Of a stretch of 64,000 bases of DNA, positions 59,192 through 64,000 are shown in pieces. A model generated the notes under the pieces. The model searched no databases. It had not been told where the DNA came from and saw only the letters and a list, made by a program, of their open reading frames with translations. The position numbers were made by a program, and so were the translations under genes. Origin of the DNA: Ignelater luminosus (Eukaryota > Arthropoda > Insecta > Coleoptera > Elateridae); NCBI GenBank assembly GCA_011009095.1, contig VTPC01000883.1:91798-155797 (forward strand), read 5' to 3'. The first letter of the stretch is position 1, and the number at the start of each line of letters is the position of its first letter.

Positions 59192-60180
59192 CGATGTTTT
59201 TCAATCTGTGGGTCGCGACCCCCGGGGGGTCCCGAAGTCTTGCTCGGGGGTTCGCGATCGGAAGCCGGGTAAAATTAAAAAGCAAGGGTTATGGGTCCTA
59301 CACTACAATAAAAATACAACGATTTCAGTGGGAAAAATGTGCCTTTTTTTAATCTTGGTTCTATGTTTGACAAGCAAATAATTAAATCATTTTCCAATTA
59401 GAGCCTATTTCTCTTCTTAGTTTTTACGTTTGAAGAGAAAGTTAGTTCACATAGGTAGGAAATGGCGAAAGGAACTAATAAATTCAAAGCTTCCCTTGCC
59501 AGTTCTGGATATTATTCTTTTCTCTTCATCCAGAAGACGTCAATCGTTTGCGAACTAAATTCCATTTTAAGCATGCCGTCAGCAGCCAAATTTATAAGAT
59601 TTTCTTTCGTCTTCGTTGGCAAATTAGCCAGTTGTACTGACATATCTAAAAAAGGATTTAGTATCTATCTATGCCCATTGTTAGCTTGAGAGTTCAGTTC
59701 TGGAAAGTAACTGAATAGTTTCTCTTCCAAATTTTGCAAGCTCTGTACCATGCAAGGTATGTGAGAACTTACTACCAACGATTGGTTCATTGCAATTTCT
59801 TCGACAATCTTCTGAACGCAAGGGAAAGACTGATGTATCATTTTTTCTAAAGACGTTGACCACAAACGAAGTTTTGCGAGGAATCCCTTGATTTTATCCC
59901 TTGCCGTTACAATGTTTTCTTCTCTCCCTTGAAGGCTCTTATTTAAAATATTTAGGTGGTTGAAAAGATCAACGAAAAATGCTAATTTTAATAGCCAAAC
60001 AGGGTCACAAAAGTAATTGGTATATTTAGATTTAGCATCTTGGTAGACGTATAGATTCAAAAATTGATCGCCAGAGCGGAGTGCGCCCGCCCACTCGCCT
60101 CATTGTTACGGTCCTAGGGGGCCGACAGAACTTTTTTACTTAAAAAAGGGTGGCGTATTCAAAAAGATTGAAAAACACTG
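59192..60180 (-). mobile_element. truncated hAT element in the copia relic
   Basis: Bounded by a perfect 8-bp duplication GCCTATGG (59184-59191 and 60181-60188). Termini CGATGTTTTTCAATCTGTGG and, inverted, CAGTGTTTTTCAATCTTTTT. At 989 bp it keeps only the 3' half of the transposase on the minus strand. The left end is GC-rich (CGCGACCCCCGGGGGG). Confidence 0.92.
59455..60060 (-). pseudogene. hAT transposase C-terminal fragment (ZBED/FAM200-like)
   Basis: The minus strand reads VWLLKLAFFVDLFNHLNILN, SLQGREENIVTARDKIKGF and later LANLPTKTKENLINLAADG, MEFSSQTIDVFWMKRKE and YPELAREALNLLVPFAISYL. This is the RNase-H-like C-terminal half and dimerisation region typical of hAT transposases related to ZBED5/FAM200. 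There are in-frame stops at about 59684 and between KRKE and YPEL. The N-terminal zinc finger and first catalytic residues are deleted. Confidence 0.8.
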
Positions 60181-60483
60181 GCCTATGGGATGTAGAAGCA
60201 TGGAAAGATATTTGATCCAGGGATATAATTTTCAACGAAAATAAGAAACCAGAGTGTAAGAAAATAATTTATGTAGATTAAAAAATACAAGATATACAAC
60301 AAACAAATGAAACAGTGAGCATATCACTGAGAAAAGAAAAATTATAGAAGCTGAACCAAAAAAACCAGAAAATACACAAGGTAAAGAGAATGACAATTCT
60401 GAAATACAAATAAAAGAGAAAAGAAAAATAAGCAGACCGTCTTGGTTAGAAGATTATGAATGCTATGATTTTGAATGTTATTA

Positions 60484-61436
60484 AACTTATTACATAACGA
60501 TCCCAAAACAAAGAAGAGAGCTTGAGAATCAGGTGCTAAACGAAAATAGATTAAGGCGATGAATGAAGAATTGAAGTCACATGAGAAACAGTCTATATGA
60601 ACCTTAGTGGAAAAATTGTTAAGATCATTTAATAATTATCGTTCCGGTTAGCATTATGCTAAACTTCATTTAACATTTATTATAATAATGTATATAAAAT
60701 TATTCCGTTACGAAATTATAAGACGCAAATTGTATTCCGCATTTTATAGCTCAGTAGATATTTAATTTTCCCTTCTTCGATAAATATTATTCGTTCCTAG
60801 TAAAGTCAAGAGATAGAATATTTGTCGCTTTCTCGCTTCCTCTGCTGTGATTAAACAAAGTTAAAATCTTTTAAAAAGTAAATGTATCTCTATTTTACTA
60901 TTTCATTTTTTATTATTCCGAGAATTTTGTGATTAAACTCAAGGCAGTAGACACATAAATCAAGCTTCTTGACACTAAATGCAAATTAGCTTTACACGGC
61001 TACTACAGTTCAAACTCGTTAGAGTGAGTAACTGTCTCCACCCTTTGCGTTTACCAATAAATGCAATACTGCCGTCATTAGGGCGAATCAATTTATCGAG
61101 GGGAACCGACGCCAAAAATGGCTTCCGTTTAACGCCTCTTCTCGCTGAAGAATTTTCAAAAAGTCTAGCTTGAACTTTTGACAAGAACGCGTTCTGTTCC
61201 TCCCGTTCTCTAATACCTGTAGATCTTCCCCTTGAGAATTCTTGAAGTCGCGAGATTTAATAGTTAGGATAAAACCACCGAGGTTACATAATTTAACCTG
61301 AACCGAACATAGTTTCGTCACCTATTTCCTATTTTAGTCTCGTTATTGGATTATACAATCTCCAAAAGGTGTTGTCGTTATTATTATTCTCGTAAACGAA
61401 CTTTCCGTACCGTTCCATCAAGCATATCTGTATATA
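60484..61436. other. intergenic, no gene assigned
   Basis: Overlapping frames are open at about 60970-61330 on both strands (minus-strand frames of 69 and 77 codons), with a less AT-rich composition, but no start, splice or domain evidence. Nothing else seen. Confidence 0.35.
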
Positions 61437-62730
61437 CGAGGGGTCGTTTGAAAAGTCCGTGCAAAAATAAAAACTACTTAATTGTTTGGGGTAAACCTTT
61501 TTTATTTTTCAACATAGTCTTCTTTTAGGCTTATACACTTTGTCCAACGCTGCTCTAGTTTGTTGATCCCTTCCGAATAATAGGATTTGTCCAAGTCTGA
61601 AAAATAGCCATTCGTTTCTGCAATTACCTCCTCGTTTGAATAAAATCTTTTTCCCGCCAGATATTTCTTCAAATTGGGGAACAAATAGTAGTCCGAGGGA
61701 GCCAAGTCTGGAGAATAGGGGGGGATGTGAAACGAGTTGAAACCCTATTTCCATTAATTTTGCGACCACAACTGCTGAGGCGTGAGCTGGTGCGTTGTCG
61801 TAATGGAACAGGACTTTTTTGTGGGCCAATCGTGGGCGTTTTTCTTGCAGCTCGGTTTTTAAACGGTCCAATAACGATGAATGATATGCACCTGTAATAG
61901 TTTTACCCTTTTCCAGATAGTCGATGAGGATTATTCCTTGCGAATCCCAAAAGACAGTCGCCATAATCTTTCCGGCCGAAGGAACGGTCTTCACCTTTTT
62001 TGGCGCAAATTCCCCCTTGGTAACCCATTGTTTAGATTGTTCTTTGGTCTCAGGAGTGTAGTGATGTATCCATGTTTCATCCACAGTGACGAAACGACGT
62101 TTAAAGTCCTGCCGATTCTTCTGGAACAGCTGCAAACCGTCCTTGCAACACTTCACACGATTTCGTTTTTGGTCAAGCGTGAGCAATCGCGGCACCCATC
62201 TTGCGGATAGCTTTGTCATGTCCAAATGTGGATGCAAAATATTATGTACCCGTTCATTCGAGATGCCTACAGCACTGGCAATCTCACGCACCTTCACTCT
62301 TCTGTCATCCATCACCATATCATGGATTTTATCAATGATTTCTGGAGTAGTAACCTCAACAGGGCGTCCAGAACGTTCAGCGTCACTTGTGCCCATATGG
62401 CCACTCCGAAAATTTTGAAACCACTTATAAACTGTTCCAATCGAAGGTGCAGAGTCACCATAATGTTCATCAAGCTTCTCTTTAGTCTCCTGAGGCGTTT
62501 TGCCTTTCATAAAGTAATGTTTAATCAACACACGAAATTCTTTTTCGTCCATTTTTTGAAAATCACTCAACTTCCTCGATTCAAACGAATGCCAAACACA
62601 AATAAATAGACCGATCTGGCTGAAACTTGGTGTGTGTTCTTCCAAGAGATGCTACTAACTAAACATAACCTCGATATGCGCCAGTAGTGCCATCTTTCTG
62701 ACTTTGCACGGACTTTTCAAACAACCCTCG
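61437..62730 (-). mobile_element. mariner element, irritans-like, nearly intact
   Basis: 1294 bp with about 28-bp inverted repeats: CGAGGGGTCGTTTGAAAAGT at the left and, inverted, CGAGGGTTGTTTGAAAAGTC at the right. TA lies on both sides (61435-61436 and 62731-62732). Outside the element, TATCTGTA occurs on both flanks. Low divergence of the repeats and a single coding lesion suggest recent activity. Confidence 0.93.
61502..62552 (-). pseudogene. irritans-type mariner transposase with one homopolymer frameshift
   Basis: The start at 62552 (MDEKEFRVLIKHYFMKGK) matches the family; an in-frame upstream ATG at 62645 would add 31 atypical residues. The two helix-turn-helix domains span about residues 1-110 (SIGTVYKWFQNFRSG; VREIASAVGISNERVHNIL), followed by WVPRLLTLDQK. 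The catalytic core has VTVDETWIHHYTPE (first Asp) and VLFHYDNAPAHAS (second Asp). The third Asp (DLAPSDYYLF) lies in the next frame because a G7 run at 61718-61724 carries one extra base. The C-terminus from there to 61502 (GKRFYSNEEVIAETNGYF, ending EDYVEK) is open. All three catalytic Asp are present, so this could be a sequencing artefact in an intact gene. Confidence 0.9.
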
Positions 62731-64000
62731 TATCTGTACATAGCTTTGGGAACCCCCGTCGGCAGCTGTTTGGCCCAGTTTTGGTGGTGCGTCGTCTCCA
62801 GTTACTACAGCAGCTGTATCTTTAGTGTAGTGAATTTAAAGCCAATGTAATGTTTTGTGCAAGTATTTGCAACCATCTATGTGCTTATGTAATTTATGCC
62901 AAGCGTATGTGGATTAATTATTCCGCATTGGGATTCACTATTGGCTGTAAGTTTATTTTACTTTACAAATATATTTTCTAAGCTATCGAACATTTATCAA
63001 CGTTCTTAATAAGGACAATCTGTGCGTTTCGTATAACAAGGTGAACTGAGATGTTATTATGAACTTTGCAAGTATTTAGTGATATTTATTTAACTTAAAA
63101 TATAAGAAGATATTTTGCCGTCACTTAAACTATGAAAACCTAGTGGTTAGATTCTACAGTTTAATGAAATTACCGAGTCCGTTAAACGATATTTATCAAC
63201 GGACCAGCTGTTTGTTTATCATCTTGTTTACGTTTACTAGTTTATCTTTTATTACTGTCATACAGAAAATGAATGCGTGTGTTGCATTCGTCATCATTGT
63301 AATGTCTTTGTATCGCATCATATTACTGTTTATAAATACTGTACCGATTAATATTCAGCATTTGTTATTTGAATTTAACTAAAGTAAGGAGCTCACATAT
63401 CTTATTCTTGAAGTATTTAAAATATAGGTCAGTGAGTCAGGTCTGAAACGCACATTACCGGTATATAACCATTTATCGTTTTTCTCGTTTATGTTTATTT
63501 ATCTATTTGTATTTACGTTTGCACCTAAAACTTATTGTTTCATGTTTGTTTCGTTTCGCTATTGCAAATCTGGGTATATATGTTCATGAATATTACGAGT
63601 GTTAATATATGCTTTGTTATTACTTTAATTGTTGTTTGTTTGTGGCAGGAAACATAATAAGGCTTTGGAAAAATCATCGTGGGACCGCCTGCACACTGGA
63701 GGCCAACAAAAGTTATTCAGTAAGTATTGTGTTACCGATCAGCTGTCGCAAGAGGACCCCTCTTCTTCCGATACCGTAGAACAGAGCAGTTGATCAGTCT
63801 TAGGATCAGCTGGTCATTTATATAGGTCAAAGTTAACTGAGACTAGCGCCCTCTTAAATTATACCCCTTTCGTTATCGTTCTCTGCCGTAAGGCCTCTCT
63901 ATGACCCCGACCCAATCTTCTATAAAACCGAGCAAGTCGTTTCTTAAGGCATACCGATATTATTTTATGCTACGTCATTTCTCAGGGTCACTAAACCCAT
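62731..64000. other. intergenic, possible edge of a host gene
   Basis: No complete gene. One candidate exon is listed separately. The final 300 bp (63740-64000) are less AT-rich than average. Confidence 0.35.
63650..63718 (+). other. candidate internal exon, unknown gene
   Basis: A 3' splice site (TTTGTTTGTGGCAG, ending 63649) and a strong donor GTAAGT at 63719 bound 69 bp. Two frames are open: one reads KHNKALEKSSWDRLHTGGQQ, the other NIIRLWKNHRGTACTLEANK. The balanced splice signals are suggestive, but no neighbouring exon was identified and the frame cannot be chosen. Confidence 0.25.

Larger units (their letters stand above)
58011..60483 (+). pseudogene. Ty1/copia polyprotein relic, interrupted by a hAT
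   Basis: Gag starts near 58021 (KKYGITPFKESGFEN, then LVLGKHDLLKTLKEDSKILE and GISDSHLKIIKECKTAREI). A zinc knuckle CxNCGKKGHKKLEC lies at about 58618-58660, with a TAG inside it. The GAG-pre-integrase block EIWPKCLGHASIEKIRELKK...CESC is at about 58954-59065 and is followed by a large deletion. The integrase C-terminal motif IGYCDNSYRLW (59158-59190) is cut by the hAT insertion. It resumes at 60189 as DVEAWKDI and RDIIFNENKK, then SRPSWLEDYECYDFE up to about 60480. Protease, most of the integrase, and RT are absent. Several stops. Confidence 0.8.

Overview
This is AT-rich eukaryotic DNA from an insect, probably a beetle. The main evidence is a cluster of cecropin-type antimicrobial peptide genes together with mariner, Tc1, hAT, pogo, copia, gypsy-like and LINE relics. 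The beetle call is an inference from the cecropins; no other host gene in the window is diagnostic. Host coding sequence is sparse, so most of the window is intergenic DNA and transposon debris.

Layout. 1-12 kb holds an unclassified terminal-inverted-repeat element (about 318-1789), a pogo-like transposase relic (3433-4442, minus), a hAT terminus (5251-5270), a hAT-like MITE (5553-5980), and an LTR-retrotransposon gag relic (8748-9568, minus) with a candidate tRNA-Lys primer site upstream (11907-11924, minus). 12-17.5 kb has no gene I can support. 17518 to about 21960 is a decayed two-ORF LINE on the minus strand. 22.2-24 kb carries three TA-flanked MITEs. 24-31.7 kb is intergenic, with one possible exon and one decayed coding-like stretch.

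31.7-53.4 kb is the core. Four two-exon cecropin genes lie at 31869-32158 (+), 33323-33643 (-), 41403-41751 (+) and 49081-49370 (+). A fifth gene at 49695-53268 (+) encodes a divergent, cysteine-containing secreted prepropeptide split by a 3.1 kb intron. The four cecropins share a phase-0 intron at the same codon and a TATA box about 70-90 bp before the ATG. Each has a kappaB-like element (perfect in two, one mismatch in two) 64-90 bp upstream of the TATA box. This predicts immune induction through NF-kappaB (Toll/IMD). The cluster is broken up by a Tc1 deletion derivative, a LINE fragment, a palindromic element nested with a mauritiana-type mariner, two mariner relics and several foldback elements.

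53.4-64 kb is again transposon-rich: hairpin MITEs, a copia relic (58011-60483) interrupted by a truncated hAT with an 8-bp target duplication, and a nearly intact mariner (61437-62730) whose transposase is broken only by one extra base in a G7 run. The last kilobase may hold an exon of an unidentified gene.

Functionally the cecropins form a diversified effector set. Two are strongly basic (41403, 49081), one is weakly basic and lacks the hinge proline (33643 minus), and one is nearly neutral with an acidic pro-segment and tail (31869). The fifth peptide may be a further diverged relative or an independent effector.
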